Shown one piece after another: positions 1 to 9,300 of a DNA stretch of 32,555 nucleotides. The notes beneath the pieces are model-generated. The model was not told the origin of the DNA, did not search any database, and saw only the letters and a program-made list of their open reading frames with translations. The position numbers and the translations under genes are program-made. The number at the start of each line of letters is the position of its first letter. The stretch's first letter is position 1. This DNA comes from a bacterium (GTDB taxonomy: Bacteria; Verrucomicrobiota; Verrucomicrobiae; JAJYAR01). The DNA lies in contig JAJYAR010000002.1 in the NCBI GenBank assembly GCA_021779435.1, positions 1 to 32,555 on the forward strand, given 5' to 3'.

Positions 1-1278
1 CTTCAGCGGGTGATCGAAATGGTGATCCTCGCCGGGGAGCTTCACGCTGGTGCCCCGGTAGTCGAGCCGCTCGATCGAGCAGTTGAACACGGTGTTCGGA
101 TTGACGAGGCCCTCTTCGAGAGCCGCCGATGCCGCGACGATCTTGAACACCGAGCCCGGCTCATAGACGTCGGACACGGCGACGTTCTTCATGCGCGCCA
201 TCTCGTCCTTGGGGACGAGGTTGTACCGGTTGGGATCGAAGGTCGGATAGTTCGCCATCCCGAGGATGAACCCGGTCCGCGGATCGCTCACGATGATCGT
301 GGCCTTCTGCGGCTGGTACGTCTTCGCAATCTTGTCCAACTCGCGCTCGACGATCTCCTGCACCGTGAGGTTGATCGAGAGCACGACCGAGTAGCCGTCC
401 GAGCGGGGGATGTCGCGGGTTTCGAAACGGGCAACCTCCTGGCGCGCCCCATCCTTCTCGCCCTCGCGCCAGCCGTTCTGGCCGCGGAGGTAGATTTCAG
501 CGAACGACTCGATGCCGGCGGCGCCGTGGTTCTCACGATTGGCATAGCCGACGATGTGCGAGGCAAGTTCGTTGTGCGGATAGACGCGGGCGTAGCGGCG
601 CTCCGGGTTGCAGAGGCCGCGGATTCCCAGCTTCGCAATCTCGACGTAGGTCGACTCCGTCACGTCGTCGCTGAGCTTGACCCAGTGATTGCGCACCTTG
701 CCGTCCCTGTCGGGAGCGCCGCCAGCGGTGTCGGCGTCATCTGCGGCCGACTCGGGCACGGCAACGGGCGCGATATCGTTCGTCTCGACCAGGGCACGGG
801 CAAAACTCTCGTCCGCGGCATCGGTCGTATCGGCCGCTTTCGGTGCGGGCTGGAGAGGAAGCTTCAGCGTGGGGACGTCGATCGAATCGCCAGGGCGTGT
901 CGACGGGGACGCGGCGAGCCTGCGCGGCATCCGGAACTTCATCTGCATCCTCCGGTGCAGTTCCTCGTTCGTCATCCCGAGCAGACGCGCGAGCTCCGGG
1001 TACTTTGGCTCGTCCTCGGCGCGCAGCATCCACGGATCAAGCGCGATGCGGATCATGGGACGGCTGGTGGCGAGCTTGGCTCCGCTGGAATCGTAAACGT
1101 CACCGCGGCGGGCCGTTTCGGTCACCGTCTGGCGGCGGATGTTCTCGATGCGCTGCACCAGCTCCTCGCGGTCAAGCACGTGGAGGCATACAAGGCGCGC
1201 GGCAACCCCCGCGAAGCAGGCGAAAAGCCCGATCGCCAGGAGCACGATCCGGTAGTTGGAGGCGAAGCCGCGTGACAT
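1..1278 (-). CDS. ftsI: Peptidoglycan transpeptidase FtsI (PBP3), 3' part beyond window
   Basis: Class B penicillin-binding protein that cross-links septal peptidoglycan in the periplasm. The visible 426 residues start with a short cytoplasmic end and one membrane anchor (about residues 9-29). The PBP dimer domain follows, with the RRGDVYDSSG motif at 58-67. The transpeptidase domain then begins, and its catalytic SxxK is visible as S376-V-F-K379 in EPGSVFK. The SxN and KTG boxes lie beyond the window. A low-complexity Pro/Ala/Asp stretch at about 120-195 interrupts the dimer domain and looks longer than usual. The ATG lies five bases after the stop of the ftsL-like gene, so the two are very probably co-transcribed. 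The order mraZ-rsmH-ftsL-ftsI is the classic dcw order, which supports FtsI over an elongation PBP2 or SpoVD paralogue. Confidence 0.93.
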   Translation of the reverse strand, partial: MSRGFASNYRIVLLAIGLFACFAGVAARLVCLHVLDREELVQRIENIRRQTVTETARRGDVYDSSGAKLATSRPMIRIALDPWMLRAEDEPKYPELARLLGMTNEELHRRMQMKFRMPRRLAASPSTRPGDSIDVPTLKLPLQPAPKAADTTDAADESFARALVETNDIAPVAVPESAADDADTAGGAPDRDGKVRNHWVKLSDDVTESTYVEIAKLGIRGLCNPERRYARVYPHNELASHIVGYANRENHGAAGIESFAEIYLRGQNGWREGEKDGARQEVARFETRDIPRSDGYSVVLSINLTVQEIVERELDKIAKTYQPQKATIIVSDPRTGFILGMANYPTFDPNRYNLVPKDEMARMKNVAVSDVYEPGSVFKIVAASAALEEGLVNPNTVFNCSIERLDYRGTSVKLPGEDHHFDHPLK

Positions 1279-1283
1279 CGAGC

Positions 1284-1802
1284 TTAGTGGCCCGGCGCGG
1301 GTTTGCCGGCTGCGGTCGGAGCGGCCGCGACGCCTACGTTGAAGGGGATGACGGGAACCGCGGTGCTGATCGCGGGCCGCGACACCGGGCTCGGAACCTG
1401 GGCGGCGTCCGGCGTCGGAACATTCAATTGGATCATGCCCATGGCGCCGAACTCGCGCTCGGACGCGCGTCGGTTGGCGCGGGCGACAAGCCGCAGGACC
1501 GGATCCTCGGTCACGCGATTCACCTGGGCGGGATTGAGTTCGACCAGGCCGAGGCGCATCGAGTCGTTCTGCTGCCGAAGCACGTCGGAACGCATCGCCT
1601 CCTCGACGAGGGCGTTGGTGTCGGCGATGCGACGCTCGGTCTCGATGATCTGTTTCTGCAGCGATGCGTTTGTATCCGCGACGACCGAGATCTGGTGGCG
1701 CATCCAGACGGTTCCGAGTCCAACAGTCCCACCGAAGCCGATCGTCACGATCAGCCCGACGAGGATCTGGTTAACAAATGCGTGGGTGCCTGAAGTCTTC
1801 AT
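1284..1802 (-). CDS. FtsL-like division protein (TM plus coiled coil)
   Basis: A 172-residue bitopic membrane protein. It has a short N-terminal tail, one hydrophobic segment (about residues 10-33), and a heptad-like region rich in Gln, Glu, Asn and Leu (about 36-80). A Pro/Ala-rich tail ends the protein. This architecture, and the position exactly between rsmH and ftsI, is that of FtsL, which joins FtsB and FtsQ in the divisome and activates FtsWI. FtsL sequences diverge strongly, so the call rests on topology and synteny rather than on a motif. At 172 residues it is longer than the roughly 100-120 usual for FtsL, the extra length being the low-complexity C-terminus. Its start lies 24 bases after the rsmH stop. 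Confidence 0.75.
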   Translation of the reverse strand: MKTSGTHAFVNQILVGLIVTIGFGGTVGLGTVWMRHQISVVADTNASLQKQIIETERRIADTNALVEEAMRSDVLRQQNDSMRLGLVELNPAQVNRVTEDPVLRLVARANRRASEREFGAMGMIQLNVPTPDAAQVPSPVSRPAISTAVPVIPFNVGVAAAPTAAGKPAPGH

Positions 1803-1826
1803 GACGCAGCCGGGGTGTGGGGAAAA

Positions 1827-2780
1827 TCAGAGCTTGCGCAGCGCCCGCAGCTTGGCGGAACGACTGCGCGGATTGCGGGAGGTCTCCGCATCGTCGGGAG
1901 TGGCAGGCCTGCGGGTCAGCGGCTCGGCGAGTTTCACGCGCAGGTCCTGCGGCGTGCTGTCGCTGGCGCTCTCGGGCTGTCCGCACATCCGGCGGAAATA
2001 CTGCTTCACGATGCGATCCTCGAGGGAGTGGAAGCTGATGACGCACAGCACGCCGCCCGCGACGAGCTTTGCGAACGCGGCCGGCAGCGCCCGTTCGATG
2101 GCGCCGAGCTCGTCGTTCACCGCGATCCGGATTCCCTGGAAGGTGCGGGTCGCCGGATGGATGCGGGAGGTGTGGCGATCCCTCGCGGGGATTGCTTCGG
2201 AGACGAGCGCCGCCAGCGAAGTCGTCCGCGCGAGGGCGCCCGAGCCGCGGGCCCCCATGATCGCGCGGACGACCCTCCGCCAGTGTGACTCCTCGCCATA
2301 ATCGCGAACTGCCTTCACCAACATCTCCTCCGTTGCCGTTTCGAGCCAGAGGCTCGCCGGAACGCCGGACCTGGGGTCCATGCGCATGTCAGCCGGAGCG
2401 TCCTGGCGGAACGAAAAACCGCGTTCGGTTTCGTCGAGCTGAAACGACGAGACTCCCAGGTCGAAAAGAATGCCGTCGAACCGCTCGATCGGCAGCTCCG
2501 CGAGCGCACCGAAATCGCGGTCGATCAGGGCGAACCGCCCGTCGAACTCCTCGCGCAGCGTCGCCGCCCGCGGTGCAGCCGTTGGATCCCGATCCAGGGC
2601 GATCACCTGCGTGTCCGCCACCGCCAACAGCGCACGGGTGTGTCCACCGCCGCCGAAGGTGCAATCGAGATACCGGCCGCCCGCGCGCGGCGCCAGGTAT
2701 TCAAGGACCTCGCGCAGCATCACAGGCTCGTGGCCGGGCGTCATGATCGTGCGCGGCTCCTCATCGAGAGACGGACCCAT
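1827..2780 (-). CDS. rsmH: 16S rRNA m4C1402 methyltransferase RsmH (MraW)
   Basis: S-adenosylmethionine-dependent methyltransferase that N4-methylates C1402 of 16S rRNA in the ribosomal P site. The 317-residue product has the family signature [13 protein letters not shown] near the N-terminus, the SAM-binding glycine motif FGGGGHT (about 42-48), the conserved [11 protein letters not shown] and GFSF segments, and the late motif [18 protein letters not shown] chose the ATG at 2780 because an AGGAG sits eight bases before it. A frame-consistent ATG at 2744 just before PGHEPVML is possible, and the frame is open upstream to 2840. The first 20 bases overlap the end of the small ORF at 2761-2997. 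Second or third gene of the dcw operon. Confidence 0.95.
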   Translation of the reverse strand: MGPSLDEEPRTIMTPGHEPVMLREVLEYLAPRAGGRYLDCTFGGGGHTRALLAVADTQVIALDRDPTAAPRAATLREEFDGRFALIDRDFGALAELPIERFDGILFDLGVSSFQLDETERGFSFRQDAPADMRMDPRSGVPASLWLETATEEMLVKAVRDYGEESHWRRVVRAIMGARGSGALARTTSLAALVSEAIPARDRHTSRIHPATRTFQGIRIAVNDELGAIERALPAAFAKLVAGGVLCVISFHSLEDRIVKQYFRRMCGQPESASDSTPQDLRVKLAEPLTRRPATPDDAETSRNPRSRSAKLRALRKL

Positions 2781-2997
2781 GGGCCACACTCCTCTCGCTC
2801 TTCCTGCCCTTGCCCACGGATCTGAGCACGAGCCCCGCACGCACCCGCGGCGTCACATTTCCCGGTGCGGGAAACGAAACCACGTCCGGGTTTGTCCAGA
2901 CCGCAACCGTCCGTCGCGCCGCGGCAGAGGCGCTCATCGCCGTCCGACAGGCCGTCGTGCGAGCTGCTCCCGACTTCACTTTTCCGGAGCGGCGCAT
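2761..2997 (-). CDS. Small basic hypothetical protein between mraZ and rsmH
   Basis: A 78-codon ORF whose ATG lies two bases after the mraZ TGA (the junction reads TGACCATG). Its own TGA lies inside rsmH, 20 bases past the rsmH start. The product is very rich in Arg, Lys, Ser and Ala and has no membrane segment or motif I recognise. In favour of a real gene: it fills the 217-base gap between two core operon genes almost exactly, and the close junctions would allow coupled translation of mraZ, this ORF and rsmH. Against it: there is no visible Shine-Dalgarno sequence, and open frames are common by chance in DNA this GC-rich. The same frame is also open antiparallel through mraZ. Confidence 0.4.
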   Translation of the reverse strand: MRRSGKVKSGAARTTACRTAMSASAAARRTVAVWTNPDVVSFPAPGNVTPRVRAGLVLRSVGKGRKSERSVAHGSVSR

Positions 2998-2999
2998 GG

Positions 3000-3452
3000 T
3001 CAAATGTCGAGACGGCGCATCAGGTCGCCGAAGTTTTCGCCAGCCGTGCGGGCCTCTTCCTGCTGCCACCGCGCCGGGCTGTAGATGTTGAATTTGTTCA
3101 GCGAGCCGACGAGCACCGCGTCCTTGGCGATTCCCGCATGCTTCAGCAGGTCGGGCGTCAGACCAATGCGGCCGGCCTTGTCGAACGAGAAGCTCTGGGT
3201 CTGCGAGAAGAACCGCGCGGCAAACGCCTGCGCCGACGCATCGCTCAGCTTCTGCTCGGAAATCTTGGCGTGCAGACGCTCCACTTGGGCCGGCGGAAGC
3301 ACCGCGATGTAGCCATCCGGATGGGGCGTCGCGAGGAACGCGTCGGCCTCTCCGTGCGCAGCACGCCACGCCGACGGGATCGTGAGTCGACCCTTGTCGT
3401 CCAAGGTGTGCCTGAAGAGGCCCGTGTAGAATGCTTTGCCCAGTTGAGACAT
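3000..3452 (-). CDS. mraZ: MraZ, transcriptional regulator of the dcw cluster
   Basis: A 150-residue protein with two SpoVT/AbrB-type swapped-hairpin DNA-binding modules. Each is marked by a DKxGR motif: DDKGRLTIP near residue 18 and DKAGRIGLT near residue 91. In other bacteria MraZ forms an octameric or dodecameric ring and represses its own operon by binding short direct repeats upstream of mraZ. Matching repeats are present here at 3472-3506. It is the first gene of the leftward dcw operon, followed directly by the small ORF and rsmH. No Shine-Dalgarno sequence is visible before the ATG. Confidence 0.95.
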   Translation of the reverse strand: MSQLGKAFYTGLFRHTLDDKGRLTIPSAWRAAHGEADAFLATPHPDGYIAVLPPAQVERLHAKISEQKLSDASAQAFAARFFSQTQSFSFDKAGRIGLTPDLLKHAGIAKDAVLVGSLNKFNIYSPARWQQEEARTAGENFGDLMRRLDI

Positions 3453-3471
3453 GTTGGAGGCAGCAAACCCG

Positions 3472-3506
3472 CCCCAAAACGCCCCATTTCAACCCATTTT
3501 ACCCCA
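3472..3506 (-). promoter_or_regulatory. MraZ box: four TGGG repeats at 10-bp spacing
   Basis: Read on the minus strand, TGGGG, TGGG, TGGGG and TGGGG begin at 3506, 3496, 3486 and 3476. The period is exactly 10 bp, so the repeats lie on one face of the helix. The last begins 24 bases before the mraZ start codon. MraZ proteins are known to bind TGGG-type direct repeats with this spacing in their own promoter, so this is very likely the autoregulatory operator. A -35-like TTGACC lies just upstream at 3516-3511 and a -10-like TAAAAT lies between two repeats at 3501-3496. Their mutual spacing is wrong, so the promoter is not fixed. Confidence 0.8.
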
Positions 3507-3779
3507 TAAAGGTCAAGAAAAGACGGTCCTATGGCTCAAAAACTTATTCACCGCCGGACCAGCCGTTTGCGCCGCGGTGCAGTACCCTGCTCCGGCGCGA
3601 AACCTCAGACCTGCCGTAGCATGCCCCAGCATGCCTCCCGCCAACGTCTGGCAACAGGGTGCCGCCCCCGGGAATCGCCCGATTCCGCTTTTTACGTTTT
3701 CGCGACATCCACGCCGCCTCCGCCGCGACCTCGAACCCGCAACTACAACCCGCGCGACCGCAGGAAATCGCTGGGGCAG
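3507..3779. other. Intergenic region upstream of the dcw operon
   Basis: Together with the MraZ box this is the 327-bp gap between the winged-helix gene and mraZ, which both point left. It presumably carries the dcw promoter at its left end. The open frames crossing it on both strands have no recognisable product and no start signal, and I judge them spurious. No clear terminator with a T tract follows the winged-helix gene. Confidence 0.5.
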
Positions 3780-4340
3780 TCACCCCAGCTTCGCCGCGTC
3801 GATCACCCGGTACACGGCGAAGACGGCGGTCTGCCGCCCTTCCGGTGTCAGCCGAATCGATACACGGTTCCGCAGGCCGGGAGCGCAGCTCAGGATGCCT
3901 TTCCGAGCAAGCTCCGCCACACGGCCGCCAAGCTCGGCGCGATCCGCGAGGGTTTCGCCGGACAGCGCCGCAATGTCGAGCGGACGCCCGCGGGCGGCGA
4001 ACAGCGCCACCAGGACAAAAAAGCCCGTCGCGTCGACGTCGAACGCGCGGAGCACCCGCGCCACCGCCGGGTGTATTGCACTTCCCCTTACAAATGCCTT
4101 CACGAGGTTCGGCCGGTGGGCAGATCGTGACAACCCCGCACGCTCGCCAATCTCGATCAGCCGCCACAGCGCCGGCGGCGTCAAGGGACTCACGACGGGG
4201 CCCGAACGGCCGGTTTCTCGCGCCGGCGCCGGGTACCCAAACGACTCCCGGCGCTGGCGCGGTTGTTTTGCCCTGCGGTCCGCCTCAGCCACGGTCACAT
4301 CCTCCTCCGGTCGGCACGGTGAGGAATCACGCAGGGACAT
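3780..4340 (-). CDS. MarR-like winged-helix protein (hypothetical)
   Basis: A 186-residue soluble protein. The first 50 residues are polar and probably disordered. The C-terminal half (about 95-180) reads like a MarR-type winged helix: a hydrophobic helix (FDVDATGFFVLVALF), a helix-turn-helix region with helices around DIAALSGETL and LGGRVAELARKGIL, then a basic wing (RNRVSIRLTPEGR) and a final helix. MarR proteins are dimeric repressors, but no ligand can be inferred. It is a single gene. A possible promoter, TATGCT at 4352-4347 and TTTCAC at 4376-4371 with an 18-base spacer, would start transcription close to the ATG and give a nearly leaderless message. The family assignment is by pattern only. 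Confidence 0.65.
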   Translation of the reverse strand: MSLRDSSPCRPEEDVTVAEADRRAKQPRQRRESFGYPAPARETGRSGPVVSPLTPPALWRLIEIGERAGLSRSAHRPNLVKAFVRGSAIHPAVARVLRAFDVDATGFFVLVALFAARGRPLDIAALSGETLADRAELGGRVAELARKGILSCAPGLRNRVSIRLTPEGRQTAVFAVYRVIDAAKLG

Positions 4341-4513
4341 GTCGCGAGCATACCGACACGCCGGCTCCGTGTGAAATGCCGCCGCGATCAGGGGTTATGC
4401 CTGCCGGATATAACTGGCCGCCGGCCTCCAGAAAGGCGCTATTCCGTCCGGGCATAGGTCTATCAGAAACCGGCATTTCTCGGCCCGCAGCTTCGCGGCG
4501 TAGAATGCCCTCC

Positions 4514-4594
4514 ATGAACGTCGTCGGCGCCGTCGTCATCATCGCCCTCATTTCGCTGCTCATCGTGACCGACTCCGATGATGTGCGGGACTGA
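4514..4594 (+). CDS. Possible 26-residue membrane peptide
   Basis: A short ORF encoding one strongly hydrophobic segment (about residues 3-19, Val/Ile/Leu-rich) followed by an acidic, polar tail (TDSDDVRD). This is the layout of many bacterial small membrane proteins. An in-frame ATG also exists three codons upstream. There is no Shine-Dalgarno sequence and no neighbour to suggest a role, so it may be chance. Confidence 0.22.
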   Translation: MNVVGAVVIIALISLLIVTDSDDVRD

Positions 4595-4769
4595 ACCGGC
4601 GCCTCGGCGTCCCCAGGCAGAACCTCAGACGGACACAGGTGAACACTGAGCCGGCCAAGGGCCCGCGGCCAGTTCGGACTGTAGGAGCAGGTTCATCCGC
4701 AATCCCCAAGGCCACCGACTTGTTTCACAGGAGGTAACAGAGCGAACGGAGCACATGAAAAGCCAGGGT

Positions 4770-4848
4770 GAACCGCCAAGGACGCGAACAGGCGCGAAAT
4801 CCCGAGACGTCCACACGTCTTCGCGTTTGTTCGCGGCATTCGCGGTTA
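4770..4848. repeat. Imperfect 29-bp inverted repeat
   Basis: The arms are 4770-4798 and 4820-4848, separated by 21 bases. They match at 23 of 29 positions and are built from short CGCGAA/TTCGCG blocks. A sequence like the right arm recurs at about 27149-27177 (TTCGCG, TTCGCG, ATTCGCGGT blocks in the same order and spacing), so this is probably a member of a dispersed intergenic repeat family. It lies just past the last gene of the efflux operon and could fold in the transcript. Confidence 0.6.
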
Positions 4849-4940
4849 CCCATGCCTTGCTCGGATCCCACTCCTCCCCTGCGAAAACCTTCGTTTCCTT
4901 CGTTCGCTTCCGTTCAAATTCGCCGGTTTCTTTCGACCCT

Positions 4941-6290
4941 TCACCGCGCGCCTGCCTCGCCGGGCAGCCCCATCGCGCGGCGGATGCTCGCGAGCGCGAC
5001 GGCATGACCGTGCTCCGCCTGAGCGAGGTTCGAACGCGCAAGCGTGAGCTGCGATTGCGCGGTCAGGACGTCGAGCTGCGTCGCGGTGCCCGCCTGAAAA
5101 CGAGCCTGCGCGAGTCTCAGGCTCTCACGCGCCTGCTCAACCACCTTGCCGGAGGACTGCAGGAGCTCCAAAGACTCCACAAGCGACGAGTGCGCCTGTC
5201 TCACTTCAACCTCCACCGCGAGTTGCCGCTCCTCGGCGCCGTACCGCGCCTGGTTCACCCGCGAGCGCGCCTGCCGAACCCGGCCGGCCGTCGCTCCTGA
5301 ATCGAACACCGACCACTGCGCCTGCAGCCCCGCCGTCCATCCGTCGAGGTGACTCTGCGGGGCGGTGACGAGAGACGGCTTCGTCCACTCGTATCCGCCG
5401 ACTGCCGACACGGTGGGCAGGTGACCCGCGCGCGCGGCGCGGACGCCCTGTTCCGCCGCCTTCAGGAGATGCTCCTGCTGCTGCAGTTCCGGCCTCTGCG
5501 CACGGGCCGCCGCGAGCGCGTCCGCGAGCTCGATTCCGACGCGCGGGACCTCGAGCGTCCCCTGCGCCTCCAACTCGGTCGCACGCGCCGGATCCCCCGC
5601 AGCCGCGCCAAGCGTCGCCCGCAGTCTGTCCTGCGCCGTGCGGTATGCGTTCGTGGCGCGGATGAGGGGCGGCCGCGCATTCGCGACGGAAACCTCTGCC
5701 CGAAGCACGTCGAATTCCGATCCCGTTCCCGCGCCGCGCCGCAAACGCGCGTTCGTGAGTTCGCTCTCCAGCACGCGGAGCGCCTCCTCCTGAACGCCGA
5801 TCAACTCTCGCGCGAGAAGCACATCGTAGAATTCACTGCGCACCTGGAGCAGCGTGTCGTTCACCGCTGCCGCGAATGCCAGCCGGGCGGCCGCAACCTG
5901 CTCGCGCCGTCCCCTCGCCTGCGCCTGCAGGGCGCCCCCGGCGAACACGACCTGCCGCGCCGTGATGCCCGCCGTCCAGTTTTCATCGGCGTACATCGGC
6001 GAGGCGAGCAGTTCGCGATCGGTTCGCGAGTACTGGCCGGACGCCGAAAACGAGGGCAGCCGCGCGGCGCGCGCCTCCACGAACACGCCTTCCTGTTCGC
6101 GGATCTGCTCGCGCGTGCGAAGCAGCCCCGGGTTGTTCGCCGCGGCATACGCAAGCGCCGCCTCCAGTGTCAGCGGATGCGGCAGCGGGTCCGCCACGCG
6201 CGCCGCCGGGGGCGCCGCGTGTGCGGCGGCCCCGGAGAGCAGCACGCCGCCAAGCAGGATTCGACTCAGGACGGTACGTAACGATTGCAT
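4941..6290 (-). CDS. TolC-family outer membrane efflux channel
   Basis: Outer membrane factor of a tripartite RND pump, forming the exit duct. The 449-residue product starts with a signal peptide (MQSLRTVLSRILLGG, cleavage after about AHA). It then shows two long Ala/Arg/Gln/Leu-rich helical repeats typical of the OEP fold: the first ends in the AQDRLRATLGAAA region, and the second contains LAQARFQAGTATQLDVLTAQSQL, a hallmark of the family. Length is normal. I chose the ATG at 6290 because the signal peptide follows at once; the frame is open to 6323. It is the last gene of the adaptor-pump-channel operon, 61 bases after the pump stop. Confidence 0.92.
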   Translation of the reverse strand: MQSLRTVLSRILLGGVLLSGAAAHAAPPAARVADPLPHPLTLEAALAYAAANNPGLLRTREQIREQEGVFVEARAARLPSFSASGQYSRTDRELLASPMYADENWTAGITARQVVFAGGALQAQARGRREQVAAARLAFAAAVNDTLLQVRSEFYDVLLARELIGVQEEALRVLESELTNARLRRGAGTGSEFDVLRAEVSVANARPPLIRATNAYRTAQDRLRATLGAAAGDPARATELEAQGTLEVPRVGIELADALAAARAQRPELQQQEHLLKAAEQGVRAARAGHLPTVSAVGGYEWTKPSLVTAPQSHLDGWTAGLQAQWSVFDSGATAGRVRQARSRVNQARYGAEERQLAVEVEVRQAHSSLVESLELLQSSGKVVEQARESLRLAQARFQAGTATQLDVLTAQSQLTLARSNLAQAEHGHAVALASIRRAMGLPGEAGAR

Positions 6291-6351
6291 GGGAAAACAG
6301 GTCGCATCGCCGCGACGGCACACCTCCGGCCGTCGCAGCGTGCGAAGTCGC

Positions 6352-9300
6352 TCAGCTCAGCGCCGCCTCCGCGGGCCGGGCAGCGGACACCGGCTTCGAC
6401 GCCACAGTCCGCTTGTGCGAGACCAGGATGTAGAACGCCGGCACCACGAAGAGCGTGAAACAGGTGCCGAGCGCCATGCCGGCCGCGATCACCAGCCCCA
6501 TGCTGAACCGCGCCTCCGCGCCCGCACCGTGAGCGAACACCAGCGGCAGGACACCGAACACCATCGCCGCGGTGGTCATCAGAATCGGCCGCAGCCGGAT
6601 CCCCGCTGCATGCTCGATGGCTGAACGCACATCATGCCCCTGCTCCTGAAGGCGGTTCGCGAAATCCACCATCAGGATGCCGTGCTTCGTGATCAGACCC
6701 ACCAACGTGATCAGCCCGACCTGCGTGTAGATGTTGAGCGTCGCCGCCCCGAAGAACAGGAACACCATCGCGCCCGCCAGCGAGAGCGGCACCGCCATCA
6801 TGATGATGAAAGGATCGCGCCAGCTCTCGTATTGCGCGGCGAGGACGAGGAAGATGACAACGAGCGCGAGCGCAAACGTCGCCAGCAGCGAGCTGCCTTC
6901 CTGAACGTACTGGCGGAGCTCGCCCTTGAACTCCGACGTGTAGCCGGCCGGAAAGACGTTCCTCGACTCCGCCGTCAGCCACTCGAGCGCGTCGCCCATC
7001 GACACGCCCGGAGCCGGCAGCAGCGAAATCGTCGCTGCGTTCAGCTGCTGCATCCGGCGAAGGTCGCGTGGCTGCACCGAAGGAACAAGCTTTGCGACCG
7101 AGGAGAGCGGAACGAGTCCGCCCTTGCCGGACGACACGTAGTAATCGCCCAGCTGGTCCGGCGAGAGCCGGTAGCCGCGCGCCACCTGCGGGATGACCTT
7201 GTAGGCGCGTCCCTGGATCGAAAACCGGTTCACATAACCGCCGCCCAGCATCGTTCCGATGTCGGCGCCGAACTGCTGCATGCTGATGCCGAGCGAGGCC
7301 GCCTTGTCGCGGTCGAGCTCGAGGTCGACCTGCGGCTGGTCGAACTTCAGGTCGTTGTCACCGTACACGAACCTGCCGCTCGCCACCGCCCGCTTGAGGA
7401 GCTCGCTCGCGACCTCGACGACGCGTTCGTGATTGTCCGTCGAGCAGACGACGAACTGCACGGGGAGTCCGGAACCGGCGCCGGGAAGCGAAGGCGGCAG
7501 GAAGGCCGCGGTCGTCAAGCCCGCGACCGCACCCGACTTCGCCGTGAGCAGCTGGCTCACCGCGGCTGAACCGCGCTCGCGCTGGCTCCAGGGTTTCAGC
7601 TGCATGCCAATGAGTCCGGAGCTTGGCGACGGCAGCCGCGACGACATGTCGATGCCGGCGACGGTGAAGAAGTTGTTCGTTTCGGGGAAGGACGACACGA
7701 TCCCGCTGAGCTGGCCGAGCGACTGCATGGCCTGGTCGAGCGACGCGTTGGGCGCGCCCTTCGTCATCGCGATCACGAATCCGCGGTCCTCGGGCGGGGC
7801 GAGTTCCTTCTTCGTCATGAGGAAGAACGGTACGAGCGCGACGAGGATCAGGATCGCGATCCCGTACACCCCGGCACGGTTGTCGAGCACGCGGTCGAGG
7901 AGGAATTCGTAGCTCGACCGCAGCTTCTCGAAAGTCACGTCCAGGAAGTGCTCGATGCCGCGGGGGTTTGGGTTGTGGCGCAGCATGCGCGACGAGAGCA
8001 TCGGCGACAGCGTCAGCGCGACAAACCCGGAGATGATCACGGACCCGGCGAGCGTGAACGCAAACTCTCGAAAGAGCGCACCCGTGACGCCGCTCTGGAG
8101 TCCGAGAGGCGCATAAACCGCGGCGAGCGTGATCGTCATCGCGATCACCGGACCGACGAGCTCGTGGGCGCCCTTCAACGCGGCGTTGAACGGAGTCAGC
8201 CCCTCCTCGATGTGGCGGTGGATGTTTTCGACGACGACGATCGCGTCGTCCACCACGAGTCCGATCGCGAGCACCATCGCGAGCAGCGTCAGCAGATTGA
8301 TCGAGAACCCGAAGGCCAGCATGAGAACGGCGCAGCCGACCAGCGACAGCGGGATGGCGACGATCGGGATGATGACCGATCGGAACGACCCGAGGAAAAG
8401 GTACACGACGGCAATCACGATCACGACGGCCTCGAGGATCGTCTTGAGCACCTCGTTGATGGACTCGTTGATGAACTCCGTCGCATCGTAAACGACCCCG
8501 CCCTCGATGCTGCTCGGGAGCTGCGCCTGGATCTCGGGCCAGAGCTCGCGCACGCGCTTGATCACGTCGATCGAGTTCGCGGTTGGAAGGACGGAGATGG
8601 CGATCAGCGACGCCTCGCGTCCGCGGAAAAGCGCCTTGGTCTCGTAGTCGTCCGCGCCGAGTTCGACGTCGGCGATGTCCCCCACCCGCACGACCGCTCC
8701 TCCGCTTTCGCGGATGATCAGATTGCGGAATTCCTCGGCCGAGTGGATGTCGGTCTTCGCGTTGAGGTTGACCAGCGTTGTCTCGCCCTTGGTCTTGCCG
8801 ACGGCCGAGAGGTAATTCTGGGCCGCGAGCGAGGACCACACCTGCGACGAGCTCAGGCCGAATGCGGCAAGCCTGTCCGGCTTGAGCCACACGCGCATGG
8901 CGAACGTTCGCCCGCCCATGATCTCCGCCTTCTGCACGCCCGGCACCGTCGACAGCTTCGGCTGGACGACGCGCACGAGGTAATCGGTGATCTGATTGGA
9001 GGCGAGCGTGCTGCTCGTGAAGCTCAGGTACATCCCGGCGGTGCTCTCGCCCACCTGGATGTCGAACACGGGATCCTCGGCGCCGGCAGGCAGCTCGCTG
9101 CGGACGCGGTTCACCTTGGAGGTGATCTGGGTGAGAGCGGCGTTCGGGTCGTAGTTGAGCCGCAGCTGCGAGCGGACCACGGACATGTTGGGCGCGCTGA
9201 GCGACTCGACGTAGTCAATGCCATCCGCCGAGGCGATCTCCCGCTCGAGAGGCGTGGTGATGAAGCCGCGGACCAGGTCGGCGTTTGCGCCGGGATACGT

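Larger units (their letters stand above)
4341..4940. other. 600-bp gene-poor gap with repeats
   Basis: The gap lies between the end of the efflux operon and the winged-helix gene. It holds the latter's likely promoter on its left side, a 26-codon hydrophobic ORF (4514-4594) and an imperfect 29-bp inverted repeat (4770-4848). A further stretch of TTCG-rich degenerate sequence lies at about 4886-4935. A 138-codon frame on the minus strand crosses most of it but has no recognisable content. I see no other gene. Confidence 0.6.

Noticed and set aside
10..1275. Long open frame on the plus strand opposite ftsI
   Set aside because: It is antisense to a clearly recognisable FtsI; the product is Arg/His/Asp-rich with no family pattern. 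A by-product of GC-rich codon use.
4625..5041. 138-codon minus-strand frame
   Set aside because: It runs through the repeat-bearing gap and into the end of the TolC-type gene in another frame; no family likeness.
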